A stretch of DNA of 64,000 nucleotides from CAVTQZ01 sp963737015. Lineage in GTDB: Bacteria; Actinomycetota; Acidimicrobiia; Acidimicrobiales; UBA8190. The notes below the pieces were generated by a model, which did no database searches, was not told where the DNA came from, and was given only the letters and a program-made list of their open reading frames with translations. Positions 53,894-62,095 of this stretch are shown here, piece by piece; position 1 is the stretch's first letter, and each line of letters starts with the position of its first letter. The position numbers and the translations under genes are program-made. Location of the stretch: NCBI GenBank assembly GCA_963737015.1, contig CAVTQZ010000001.1, positions 248,001-312,000 of the forward strand. Direction: 5' to 3'.

Positions 53894-55096
53894 CTAAGGC
53901 CTGCCGGCGCCCACCAGTCCGTTGTTCCAGATGCCGGCGTAGCTCACCGTTTCCCCGGTCTCGGGCGCCTGGATCACTTCGCCTCCACCCACGTACATCG
54001 CGACGTGCTGGATGCTGCTCGTCCCGTCGTTCCAGAACAGCAGGTCACCAGGCTCGAGAGACGAAAGCGGTATGTGCACGATGGCGTCGTACTGCGCCTG
54101 CGCGGTGCGGGGGAGGCTGACACCCGCCTGTCTCCACGCCCATTGTGTGAGCCCCGAACAGTCGAAGCCGCGCCCGGGCGACTCGCCTCCCCAGACATAG
54201 GGCACACCCAGCTGGCTCCTCGCCGCCGCGACAGCCCCTTCGCCGCCGGGAGCCACTGCGATGGTCGTCACGACAGGCCCGAGCCCCGACGCTGAGCGAG
54301 TTATCGATCCACTCGACGAGGTTGCGACCCGCCTCGCGGCCGCGGACGCGGCAGCGGCCTGAGCAGCCACGCGTGCCTCGAACGCCTGTTGCTGCGCCCT
54401 CGCCTCTGCGGCCTGCTGCTCGGCGACGAGGGTGGCGATCTGGCCTTTTACCCTTCCGAGGGTCTGCTGCTCCTGTTGCTGGGTGGCCTGGGCGGACTGC
54501 CTCGCCGCCGCAGCCTGGCTCTGCGCCGCCTGCGCCTGCGTCTCGGTCGCCTGCAACTGAGACTCTTCGGAGCTGAGCTGGGCCTGGAGCTGGTGGAGGC
54601 TGTCGATCGACGTCGACAGGTTGCCTGCCGCGACGGTCCGGTACTCCTGCGCAACCCCGATCTCCGAACCCCCCGAGGCGAAGAGCGCATCGAGCGATCC
54701 GTCGGTGCCGTTCATGTAATCCGAGAGCGCTTGCCGTCTGAGCGTCGCCTCAGCGGCCGATACCTTTTCTTTTGTGACGCTTATGTTGCTGTCAGTTTGC
54801 GCCATCTCCACAGAGAGCTGCTGAACCTGTTGCTGAGCCGCGTCGTACTGCTGTGAGAGCACGTCGAGGCGTTGCCCTTCCGCCTGGATCTGCTTCGTGA
54901 GCGCAGAAGCCTCCGCTTGCGCGCTCGAAAGGGGATCAGCTGCAGAGGTCGATGCGAGGAGGAGCAGCGGGAGGGACACCGCTGCCGCCATTGCGGCACT
55001 GATCGCGACTAGCCCGACTCTCCGAGCCGAGTTGCCCCGCAAGGATGAGGGTACCCGCCTCGATCGCGCCAATCGACCGTTTCCGGCGCGACTCAC
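53894..55096 (-). CDS. NlpC/P60 (RipA-like) peptidoglycan endopeptidase with coiled coil
   Basis: 400 residues, paralog of the protein at 32420-33727. Signal helix VGLVAISAAMAAAVSLPLLLLAS ends in TSAADP. A coiled coil (KQIQAEGQRLDVLSQQYDAAQQQ to about 240, very Gln/Ala rich) leads to an NlpC/P60 domain: LGVPYVWGGESPGRGFDCSGLTQWAW (Cys), IPLSSLEPGDLLFWND, IQHVAMYVGGG (His), EVIQAPETG. Both proteins end with the same NGLVGAGRP/QGLVGAGRP tail. GTG start. Hydrolyses peptide cross-links at septum or poles by family knowledge. Confidence 0.9.
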   Translation of the reverse strand: MSRAGNGRLARSRRVPSSLRGNSARRVGLVAISAAMAAAVSLPLLLLASTSAADPLSSAQAEASALTKQIQAEGQRLDVLSQQYDAAQQQVQQLSVEMAQTDSNISVTKEKVSAAEATLRRQALSDYMNGTDGSLDALFASGGSEIGVAQEYRTVAAGNLSTSIDSLHQLQAQLSSEESQLQATETQAQAAQSQAAAARQSAQATQQQEQQTLGRVKGQIATLVAEQQAAEARAQQQAFEARVAAQAAAASAAARRVATSSSGSITRSASGLGPVVTTIAVAPGGEGAVAAARSQLGVPYVWGGESPGRGFDCSGLTQWAWRQAGVSLPRTAQAQYDAIVHIPLSSLEPGDLLFWNDGTSSIQHVAMYVGGGEVIQAPETGETVSYAGIWNNGLVGAGRP

Positions 55097-55253
55097 AATG
55101 GGTCAAGTGTCTAGCCCGTTCTTCACCGAGCACGCAAGCATTTGCCTCTTCGACGACTCGCGTTTCGCGCGATTCGCGAGGGCGCAAAGTTGCGCAGAGT
55201 GTCAAAAAGGCGCGAAAGGCCTCGGAGTCGCGATTCGGAAGAAAGTTCCATGT
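55097..55253. other. 157-base divergent intergenic region
   Basis: Separates the second NlpC gene from the gene at 55254. Purine/pyrimidine mixed with two GCGCAAAGTTGCGC-like inverted segments (about 55187-55200: GCGCAAAGTTGCGC, arms GCGCAA/TTGCGC). No ydaO-type conserved blocks were found. Confidence 0.4.
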
Positions 55254-55952
55254 ATGCGATCCTCCGCGAGCAAACTTCGAATCACGTCGAATAACGTCGA
55301 TGTTGTGCATCCGATAGAACGCCTGCGTCACGTGGCGCGCTCGGGTTGGGCGGGTTCGTCGATTCTCGCCTCCGAGGCGGCATGGGCGCTTGCGGACCTG
55401 GCGGAGACCGAGGCGCCCGCTCTCGTGCCCGCATGCCGGCGCTTGCTCGACCGCCAACCCGGCTGTGGCCCGCTCTGGTGGATGGCGGCGCGCGTCTTGT
55501 GCGCGGGCGATCCCGTTGCCGAGGCGCTGTGGTGCGCAGAGGCTCTCGAGGAGGACCCGACCGAATACGTGGCTCGTCAAGTGGTGCCTCGGCAGTCGCG
55601 GACTGTGAGTCGAGGAGGGATCGGCGAAGTCGCGAGCGCCGACCTCGTGCTGGTCGAGGTCGACGCTCTAGGGCGGGGAGGAATGGTCATCGACCCGGCG
55701 CGCAGAGGACTTCTCGAATCGGCGCGCGCAGCCGAGGTCCCGGTATGGGTGCAGTCGGGGGTCGGCCGTGTTCTCCCCGGACGTCTCTTCGCCGTGATGG
55801 CTTCGCGCATGCGTTCGGATGACGCGCACCGCGTGCTCGTGGATCACCGAAATGTCGAGAAGGTCGTAGGGCCGAGCGGAGCGCGTGCCCTCGCTGTCGC
55901 ATTGACCGACTTCGACTGCCCCGAGCCTCCTGAATTGCTCGAGGATCGTTGA
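55254..55952 (+). CDS. Conserved protein of unknown function (possible NagB/eIF2B-type fold)
   Basis: 232 residues if ATG 55254 is used (GAAAG five bases before); a GTG at 55305 is the alternative. Contains ILASEAAWALADLAETEAPALVPACRRLLDRQPGCGPLWWMAARVLCAGDP, and a later region DLVLVEVDALGRGGMVIDPARRGLLESARAAEVPVWVQSGVGRVLPGRLF, whose layout resembles the eIF2B/translation-initiation-factor-like or ISOCOT fold (VxVxxDAxGxxGxxxxxG). I cannot name a family. It precedes the beta-methylmalyl-CoA lyase gene by 48 bases on the same strand. Confidence 0.6.
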   Translation: MRSSASKLRITSNNVDVVHPIERLRHVARSGWAGSSILASEAAWALADLAETEAPALVPACRRLLDRQPGCGPLWWMAARVLCAGDPVAEALWCAEALEEDPTEYVARQVVPRQSRTVSRGGIGEVASADLVLVEVDALGRGGMVIDPARRGLLESARAAEVPVWVQSGVGRVLPGRLFAVMASRMRSDDAHRVLVDHRNVEKVVGPSGARALAVALTDFDCPEPPELLEDR

Positions 55953-56000
55953 AGCTCCTTCACTTGGAGAGTGAAAGCGGCACGAAAGTAGGATTCGGGT

Positions 56001-56939
56001 ATGTCAGAACGCAGTCGCAACCTTCCTCGGCGCTCATGTTTCTCCACACCCGGTTCTAACGAGCGGTTCCTCGAGAAGGCGCCTTCGGTTCCCGCGGACA
56101 TGTCCTTCCTCGACCTCGAGGACTCGGTGGCTCCTCTAGAGAAAGAAGCCGCACGTGCGAAGGTGGTCGAGGCGATCCGCAAGCAGAGCTGGGACGACCG
56201 CGTCCTGTGCGTGAGGGTCAATGCATGGGACACCGAGTGGACCTACGGCGATGTGATAGAGGTCGTCGGCAACGCGGGCGAGCGTCTCGACGAGGTGATG
56301 CTCCCGAAGGTCCAGAGCCCCGCCGAGGTGGTGGCGCTCGACCTGCTGCTCAACCAGGTCGAGAAGACGAACGGGCTGCCCCCGGGTCACATCGGCATCG
56401 AGGCGCAGATCGAGACGACCCGCGGTCTCATAAACGTCGACGAGATCTGCGCGGCCTCGGCGCGCCTCGAGACCATCATCTTCGGGCCCGCCGACTTCGC
56501 AGCCTCCATGGAGATGCCGGTCCTCACGGGTGGGGTTCAGATACCGGAGTACCCGGGTGACCATTTCCACTACGTCTTCTCGCGCATCTTGATGGCAGGG
56601 AGGGCCAACGGCCTCCAGGTGATCGACGGCCCGTACCTGAAGGTGAAGGACATGGACGGCCTACGGGACTTCGCGACACGCACGCGGATCTTGGGCTACG
56701 ACGGCAAATGGGCTCTCACGCCAGACCAGGTGACCGCCCTGAACGAGATCTACTCACCGACGCAGGAGCAGTTCGACAGGGCGTGGGACATCCTCGACGC
56801 GTACGAGAAGGCCACGGGGACCGATCGCAAGGGCGCTGTCATGTTCGGCGACGAGATGATCGACGAGGCGAGCCGCAAGATGGCCACGAAGTTCGTCACC
56901 CGCGGTGAGCGCGCAGGCTTGAGCCGGTCGGCCACCTAG
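56001..56939 (+). CDS. mcl: CoA-ester lyase of HpcH/HpaI type, L-malyl-CoA/beta-methylmalyl-CoA lyase
   Basis: 312 residues. CFSTPGSNERFLEKAPSVPADMSFLDLEDSV (acyl-CoA and Mg start, LDLEDSV), MLPKVQSPAEV (catalytic Lys-Gly-type strand), IGIEAQIETTRGLINV (Mg Glu), IIFGPADFAASM (Mg Asp) and NGLQVIDGPYLKVKDMDGL agree with beta-methylmalyl-CoA lyases of the ethylmalonyl-CoA pathway and the 3-hydroxypropionate bi-cycle. Cleaves beta-methylmalyl-CoA to glyoxylate plus propionyl-CoA. The divergent partner is methylsuccinyl-CoA dehydrogenase and a MaoC hydratase is nearby. ATG 56001 after GATTCGGGT. Confidence 0.9.
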   Translation: MSERSRNLPRRSCFSTPGSNERFLEKAPSVPADMSFLDLEDSVAPLEKEAARAKVVEAIRKQSWDDRVLCVRVNAWDTEWTYGDVIEVVGNAGERLDEVMLPKVQSPAEVVALDLLLNQVEKTNGLPPGHIGIEAQIETTRGLINVDEICAASARLETIIFGPADFAASMEMPVLTGGVQIPEYPGDHFHYVFSRILMAGRANGLQVIDGPYLKVKDMDGLRDFATRTRILGYDGKWALTPDQVTALNEIYSPTQEQFDRAWDILDAYEKATGTDRKGAVMFGDEMIDEASRKMATKFVTRGERAGLSRSAT

Positions 56940-56970
56940 AGATCTGCCGGCCGGACTGCCGGACCGCTCT

Positions 56971-58648
56971 TCAGCTCTTCGCCCGCTCTACGAGACGGCG
57001 GGCCACCACCTTGAGGGCGAGAGTCTCGTCCGCCCCTTCGAAGATCGAGAGAACGCGCGCATCGACGAAGTAGCGGCTCACGGCGAACTCCTCGGCGTAA
57101 CCCATGCCCCCGTGTACCTGCATGGCCTCACGCGTGACCCATTCGGCCGCCCTGCATACGTATGCCTTCAACATCGAGGCTTCGAGTGAGCCCTCCCCCT
57201 TAGCCATGAGGCAGCGCGACCTGGTAGGAGAACTGACGTGTTCCCTGTATCAGCACGGCCATCCGTGTGAGCTTCGCCCGCGTCAACTGGTACTCGAGGA
57301 TCGGCTTGCCGAACACCACACGGTTCGCCGCGTACTCGTAAGCCGCTTCGTAGGCCGCCTGCATGAGCCCGAGCGCACGGGCGGCGGTCTGGAGGCGGCC
57401 GTTCTCGAAGCCCTCCATCTGCAGGTAGAAACCGCGGCCCTGCCCCTCGGACTCCCCGACGAGGTTCTCCGATGGGACGAACCAGTTCTCGAAGGCGATC
57501 TCGTAGGAGTGCATGCCGCGGTAGCCGATCGTGTCGATCGGGCGCCCTTCCATGCGCCCGGCGGGGTCGTCCCGTGGGCGGCCATCGGAAGCAGGGTCCT
57601 GCGTGAACACGAATCCTTGGCCGTCACCGCGCGGTTTCTCGACAATGAATATGGAGAGGCCGCGGTGAGCCTTGGACCTGTCCGGGTCGGTGCGCGCCAG
57701 GAGCATGAGGATGTCGGCCCGCGCCGCGAAGGTGCACCAGGTCTTGACCCCGTTTATCCGCCAGCCGCCGTCCGTCGGCGTCGCCGAGGTGGAGATGGAC
57801 GCCACGTCGGAGCCGAAGTCCGGCTCGGTAACGGCGACAGCGTTCATGACCTCTCCGGATGCGAGCTTCGGCAACCACTTGGACTTCTGGTCGTCCGATC
57901 CCCCGGCCACGAGCGCCCGCGAGAGGATCTCTGGGCGCGTTATGAGCGAGCCACCGGCCCCGAGCGATCCCCACGACAGTTCCTCGGTGGCCACGACCAT
58001 GCCCAGGTAGTCGCTCTCGCCCCCGCCTGCGAACCCGCCGTAGTCCTCGGGGATCGACAAGCCGAACGCGCCCATCTCGGCGAGGCCGGAGATGATGTCC
58101 TCGGGTATGTCCTCGTTCTCTCGGTGGATCTGCTCGGCGCGCGGCCGCAGCTGCTCCTCGGCGAAGCGGTGGAACGTGTCGCGCACCATTTCGAAATCGG
58201 GGTCGAGGTGTCGGTCTCCGGCCTGCCCGCACATCCCGGCGAGGAGGACGGGGTCGCGGAAGCGCTCGGTGAAATCGTCTACCGGAGCGAGCCAGTCGCG
58301 CGAGATGCCCCAGAGCTCCACTCTTCCCGCGGCACGTGAGGCGACGTCGCATACGACGTCTGCGATGAAGGCGCACACGATGAGCGCCTCGGTTCGGCCG
58401 TGCTGCGCGTACTCGAGGGCTGCCTCGGCCGTACGCGCCCCGGCCGCTGCGTGTGCCACGTCGTAGGAGATCACCTGGTCGGCTTCCGGGTCGCCCGAAG
58501 AGGCGAGCTTCGCGACCGCCGCGATCACCGCCGACCCGGCGAGCTCCACGGCTCTCGAAGCCAACTCGAGGTCGGAGGTCGTGACGTTCGCGAAGCTCGC
58601 GACGTTCGCCGCGGACGTGGTGGCGTCGTTCGGGTCGTGCGCTTCCAT
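56971..58648 (-). CDS. mcd: Methylsuccinyl-CoA dehydrogenase-like acyl-CoA dehydrogenase, one-base frameshift
   Basis: About 560 residues when joined. An N-terminal helical extension of about 150 residues precedes the usual acyl-CoA dehydrogenase domain, as in methylsuccinyl-CoA dehydrogenase. Recognisable: AVTEPDFGSDVASI (FAD/substrate loop), IFIVEKPRGDGQGFVF, IDTIGYRGMHSYEIAFENWFVPSENLVG, FYLQMEGFENGRLQTAARALG, EYQLTRAKL, then in the second frame MAKGEGSLEASMLKAYVCRAAEWVTREAMQVHGGMGYAEEF (active-site base region) and FEGADETLAL. The frame breaks at 57211-57214, where four bases stand in place of three (R of VARLMAKGEG). Start ATG 58648 with AGGAG eight bases upstream; GTG 58666 is possible. 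Converts (2S)-methylsuccinyl-CoA to mesaconyl-CoA. Confidence 0.88.
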
Positions 58649-58682
58649 TTCTCCGACTCCTGACACTGTCGAGCGAGGGTGT

Positions 58683-59336
58683 TCAAGTCGAATTCGCCGT
58701 GGGCGCCCGGGCTATGACCGTCACGAGCGGCGGCAGCACGACCGATTCGTCACCGGGGTCGACACCGGTTAGCGAAGCCAGGTACACGCTGACCGGACCG
58801 GGTCCCGCGCCTGCGGGCGCCTCCGCCCAGGCGTCGGTGATCTCGAGCCCTGCGTCCTTTATGAGCCCCGGCAGAAGGGCACCGACGTCTGCATGGCGCG
58901 CGTCGGCCATCGACATGGGCGTGCCTCCGACTCGGCCGGCGGAGGTGATCGGCTCCTGCGCCACGAGAAAGCCACCGACTCGAAGTACGGCGCGCATGCG
59001 CCCGAGCACGATCCCCGGTTCGACGACGTGCATCAAGAGGAACCGGCAGAACGCGAGGTCCACGGGCTCGGGCAGCAACAGGTCCTCTCCTGCCTGCGTT
59101 ATCGCCAGCACCTGGCTGTAGGCCGCCGCCGCCGCCGCCGTCTCGTCCCTGGCGCGCGGATCGCTGTCGACCGCATAGACGCGGCCGGACTGCCCGACGA
59201 TCTCGGCGAGCGCGACGGAGACGTCTCCTCCTCCAGCCCCCACGTCCACGCACTTCCAGCCGGGCCCTATGCCGAGGCGCTCGAGCGCGGTGGCGAGGGG
59301 ACGGCGGTAGACGTCGTCGCGCAGGGCCTTGAACAC
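58683..59336 (-). CDS. Class I SAM-dependent methyltransferase
   Basis: 217 residues, start GTG 59336. CVDVGAGGGDVSVALAEIVGQ is motif I, VYAVDSDPRARDE gives the acidic ribose ligand, LAFCRFLLMHVVEPGIVLGRMRAVLRVGGFLVAQEP contains motifs post-I to III of UbiE/Coq5-like and small molecule methyltransferases. The open frame runs much farther upstream, but that part is antisense to the next gene and is excluded. Acceptor unknown. Divergent with the 59382 gene (45 bases). Confidence 0.85.
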   Translation of the reverse strand: MFKALRDDVYRRPLATALERLGIGPGWKCVDVGAGGGDVSVALAEIVGQSGRVYAVDSDPRARDETAAAAAAYSQVLAITQAGEDLLLPEPVDLAFCRFLLMHVVEPGIVLGRMRAVLRVGGFLVAQEPITSAGRVGGTPMSMADARHADVGALLPGLIKDAGLEITDAWAEAPAGAGPGPVSVYLASLTGVDPGDESVVLPPLVTVIARAPTANST

Positions 59337-59381
59337 TCCGGAGAAGCTATCCGGCTCGGTTCCCCTATAGCCTCGCCTTCC

Positions 59382-59810
59382 GTGAAAGTGACGATGTTGT
59401 TGTGCGACGCAGCTCAGGTCGCCGACGGAAAGCTCTTCGTGCTCGGTGGTGGCTGGTCTCTCACCGGGCCTGACCCGACACCTTCTGCCATCGCCATGAA
59501 GATCGATGTCGGGTGGCACGAAGCGGAGAAGGCGCATCACTGGGAGCTCTATCTCGAGGACGCGGACGGACGTCCTGTGATGGTGGACACCCCGGAGGGG
59601 ACGCACCCCGTCGAGGTGAGAGGCGAGTTCAACGTGCAGCGACCTCCGACGGTTCCCGAGGGCACGCCCATCGACGTGGCGTTGGCGGTGAACCTCGGGC
59701 CTCTCCCACTTGCCTCCGGTAACCGTTTCACTTGGCGCCTCACGATCGACGGGGACGCCGAAGAGGACTGGGCCCTCGGCTTCACCACCCGTCCTCGGCC
59801 CGCGTCGTAG
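59382..59810 (+). CDS. DUF6941 family protein
   Basis: 142 residues. VTMLLCDAAQVADGKLFVLGGGWSLTGPDPTPSAIAMKIDVGW is the conserved start of a small actinobacterial beta-rich family (CDAAQVxDGKLxVLGGGW), and MVDTPEGTHPVEVRGEFNVQRPPTVPEGTPIDVALAVNLGPLPLASGNRFTWRLTIDG continues the beta sandwich. Function unknown. Start GTG 59382. It is followed by the MaoC hydratase 12 bases later, so both are one operon. Confidence 0.8.
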   Translation: MKVTMLLCDAAQVADGKLFVLGGGWSLTGPDPTPSAIAMKIDVGWHEAEKAHHWELYLEDADGRPVMVDTPEGTHPVEVRGEFNVQRPPTVPEGTPIDVALAVNLGPLPLASGNRFTWRLTIDGDAEEDWALGFTTRPRPAS

Positions 59811-59822
59811 AGTCGACTCGCC

Positions 59823-60338
59823 ATGACCGTCCACGAGCGTCCGTTCGGTCGTTACTTCGAGGACTTCGAGGTCGGTGATGTCTACCGCCACTGGCCGGGC
59901 AAGACGATCACCGAGTACGACGACCACCTTTTCTGCATGATCACGATGAACCACCATCCGCTGCACACCAACAGCTGGTTCGCCGAGCACGAGACCGTGC
60001 ACGGCCGCAACCTGGTGGTCGGCAATCTCGTCTACTCCCTCGCGCTCGGGATGAGCGTCCCCGACGTGAGCGGTTCCTGCATCGCCAACCTCGAGGTCGA
60101 GTCCCTCTCTCACCGGAGCCCGACCTTTCACGGCGACACCATCTATGCGGAGTCGAGGGTGCTCGAAAAGGTGCCTTCGTCTTCGAAGCCCGACCGTGGA
60201 GTGGTGACGGTGGAGACGAAGGCTTTCAACCAGCGCGGCGAGGAGGTCTGTTACTTCCGTCGCAAGGTGATGGTCTGGAAACGCGCTTCGGCCCCCGCGC
60301 GCGGCCGTCCTTACGAAGAGAACGAGGCCTGGGACTAA
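59823..60338 (+). CDS. MaoC-like hydratase, probable mesaconyl-CoA (beta-methylmalyl-CoA) hydratase
   Basis: 171-residue hot-dog protein. FEVGDVYRHWPGKTITEYDDHLFCMITMNHHPLHTN carries the MaoC catalytic Asp/His motif (MTMNxHPLHxN), then GRNLVVGNLVYSLALGMSV. Conserved in actinobacterial ethylmalonyl-CoA clusters as the short form of mesaconyl-CoA hydratase, which adds water to mesaconyl-C1-CoA to give beta-methylmalyl-CoA. Close to mcd and mcl, so the three consecutive steps are encoded together. Stop overlaps the stop of the next gene by 4 bases. Confidence 0.83.
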   Translation: MTVHERPFGRYFEDFEVGDVYRHWPGKTITEYDDHLFCMITMNHHPLHTNSWFAEHETVHGRNLVVGNLVYSLALGMSVPDVSGSCIANLEVESLSHRSPTFHGDTIYAESRVLEKVPSSSKPDRGVVTVETKAFNQRGEEVCYFRRKVMVWKRASAPARGRPYEENEAWD

Positions 60339-61204
60339 GTACCGAGGAAGCGAAGGATCGCCTCGTTCACGGCTTCGGGCCTTTCGAGGTGAAGGAAGTG
60401 ACCGGCGCCGGGAATCGTGGTCTGCTCCGAGCCCTCGGAGAGGAACGGAAGCACGTCGCCCACCATCTCGAAGGCCATGCAGCCGTCTTGTCCGCCGTGG
60501 AGGTAGAGCGTGGGTTGCGGCGGGGGAGAGCCGGCCGCAGCTTGTGCAGCGGCATAGGCGGGGTCGTGCAGCGACGTGTCGAACATCGCCCGGTAGTAAC
60601 CGATCGCCGCCTCGAGGTTCGCAGGGTCGCCGATCGCCTCCTTAACCTTCGAAGTATCGAATCTCGCGTCGTATCCCGGTGACCAGTCCGCCCAGAGCTT
60701 GTCTATGAACAAGAGCCCGTCCTTCGAGACAGCGAACTCTGCGAGCGGTGTCTGGAAGAAGAAGACGTAGAAGCTGCGCTTCAGCTGCTCGTACTCGAAG
60801 AAGGAGGTCGCGACCGCGCCGAGGGGAGGGACGGCCATCGTCACGACCCTCCGCCATCTCGAGGGCTCGAGTGGTGCGGCGCTGTACGCAGCTGCGGCTC
60901 CCCAGTCGTGACCTATGAGGACGGCCCGCTCGTCCCCGCCGAGTGCCTCGTGCAGCGCACACGCGTCTGCGCCGAGAGCCCCTGTCTGGTATCTCCCGTC
61001 CTTCGGGATTTCCGTCGGGGCATATCCGCGCATCCAGGGAGCCACGGCCCTGTATCCCCCTTGTGCGAGAGCGGGAAGGAGGTGCCTGTAACCGTTGGCG
61101 GTGTCCGGGAACCCGTGCAGACAGAGAGCCAGAGGGCCGTCTTCGGGACCTTCGCACAGGCATGTGAACTCGATCCCGTTCGCGCTTACAGTGCGCAGGT
61201 CCAT
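60335..61204 (-). CDS. Alpha/beta hydrolase (epoxide hydrolase or haloalkane dehalogenase-like)
   Basis: 289 residues, ATG 61204. ALCLHGFPDTANGYRHLLPALA (oxyanion HGFP), PWMRGYAPTEIP, VLIGHDWGAAAAYSA (nucleophile Asp in GHDWGA, typical of epoxide hydrolases), VKEAIG..AIGYYRAMFDTSL cap region, and C-terminal GAGHFLHLERPEAVNEAIL with the base His. LYLHGGQDGCM supplies the acid. Nucleophile Asp argues for epoxide hydrolase rather than serine esterase. The longer frame upstream (to 61546) is antisense to the MBL gene. Confidence 0.85.
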   Translation of the reverse strand: MDLRTVSANGIEFTCLCEGPEDGPLALCLHGFPDTANGYRHLLPALAQGGYRAVAPWMRGYAPTEIPKDGRYQTGALGADACALHEALGGDERAVLIGHDWGAAAAYSAAPLEPSRWRRVVTMAVPPLGAVATSFFEYEQLKRSFYVFFFQTPLAEFAVSKDGLLFIDKLWADWSPGYDARFDTSKVKEAIGDPANLEAAIGYYRAMFDTSLHDPAYAAAQAAAGSPPPQPTLYLHGGQDGCMAFEMVGDVLPFLSEGSEQTTIPGAGHFLHLERPEAVNEAILRFLGT

Positions 61205-61225
61205 CTGGGGCAGGCTAGTGGTGCA

Positions 61226-62095
61226 GTGGGAGGGGGTTCCGAGCTGCGCGTCGGCTTCTACGGGGTGAGGGGTTCGTGTCCGGTCTCCGGTGAGCGTTAC
61301 CTGCGCTACGGGGGCCACACCGCCTGCATCGCCGTGGAAGTGAGCGACGAAAAGCCGATCGTGATCGATCTCGGTAGTGGCCTGCGTCCGCTCGGATACG
61401 CGCTCGAAGGGCGTCTCGGCGCCGACCAGCCGATCGAGATGACCGGTCTGTTGAGCCATCTCCACTGGGACCACATCGTGGGTTTGCCCTTCTGCACACC
61501 GCTGCTTCGCGAGGGGGCGAAGATGCAGGTCTTCGGGCCACCTCAAGAGTCCGGGACCCTCCAGGAAGTGATCGACTCGGTTGTGAAGCCGCCGTACTTC
61601 CCCGTGACCGTCGACGAACTAAAAGGTCACATCGAATTCCACGAAGTCGGCCACGAGGACCTGGCAATCGGCTCGGCAAAGGTGAAGGTGAGGCTGGTTC
61701 CTCACATCGGCGCCACCCTCGGCTTCCGTATAGATGCAGAAGGTGCCTCAGTCGCGATCGTCTGTGATCACCAGGCTCCCGACGACATGACTTCGATCGA
61801 CGCGGCCGTGCTGGAGCTCTGCGACGGGGCGGACCTCATAATTCACGATGCCCAGTACACCGAATCCGAGTATCCGGCTAAGAAGACCTGGGGACACTCG
61901 ACGATCTCCTACGCGCTCCACGTCGCAGCCGAAGCAGGCGGGAGATCGCTCGCCCTTTTCCATCACGACCCCACACACTCCGACGACGACATCGACGCGA
62001 TCCTCGACGAGGTGCGCGACCTGCCGGAGGCGAGGAAGCTCGAGGAAGTGACAGCCGCAGCGGAAGGAGCGGTCCTGGACCTCGGGAACGGTTGA
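61226..62095 (+). CDS. MBL-fold metallo-hydrolase
   Basis: About 289 residues. VGFYGVRGSCPVSGERYLRYGGHTACIAVEV at the start (family of cyclic nucleotide phosphodiesterase or PQQ-B like), TGLLSHLHWDHIVGLPF (HxHxDH as HLHWDH), VCDHQAPDD, DLIIHDAQYTESEYPAKKTWGHSTISYALHVAAEAG and ALFHHDPTHSDDDID. The metal His and Asp set is complete. Start is ambiguous: GTG 61226 is used, with GGGAGGGGG just inside it; a later non-ATG start is possible. One-base overlap with the flavin reductase (TGATG) means coupling. Confidence 0.82.
   Translation: MGGGSELRVGFYGVRGSCPVSGERYLRYGGHTACIAVEVSDEKPIVIDLGSGLRPLGYALEGRLGADQPIEMTGLLSHLHWDHIVGLPFCTPLLREGAKMQVFGPPQESGTLQEVIDSVVKPPYFPVTVDELKGHIEFHEVGHEDLAIGSAKVKVRLVPHIGATLGFRIDAEGASVAIVCDHQAPDDMTSIDAAVLELCDGADLIIHDAQYTESEYPAKKTWGHSTISYALHVAAEAGGRSLALFHHDPTHSDDDIDAILDEVRDLPEARKLEEVTAAAEGAVLDLGNG

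Noticed and set aside
55097..55253. Cyclic di-AMP (ydaO) riboswitch before the NlpC gene
   Set aside because: Such switches often control cell wall hydrolases in actinobacteria, but the conserved blocks (GGGGUGAA-like and others) are not present on the minus strand here or upstream of 33727.
58683..60131. 482-codon minus frame over methyltransferase and upstream
   Set aside because: Only the last 217 codons show methyltransferase motifs; the first part is opposite to the DUF6941 and MaoC genes, so the start was moved to GTG 59336.
60908..62095. 395-codon plus frame for the MBL hydrolase
   Set aside because: The first 106 codons are opposite to the alpha/beta hydrolase; the MBL fold begins at about 61240.
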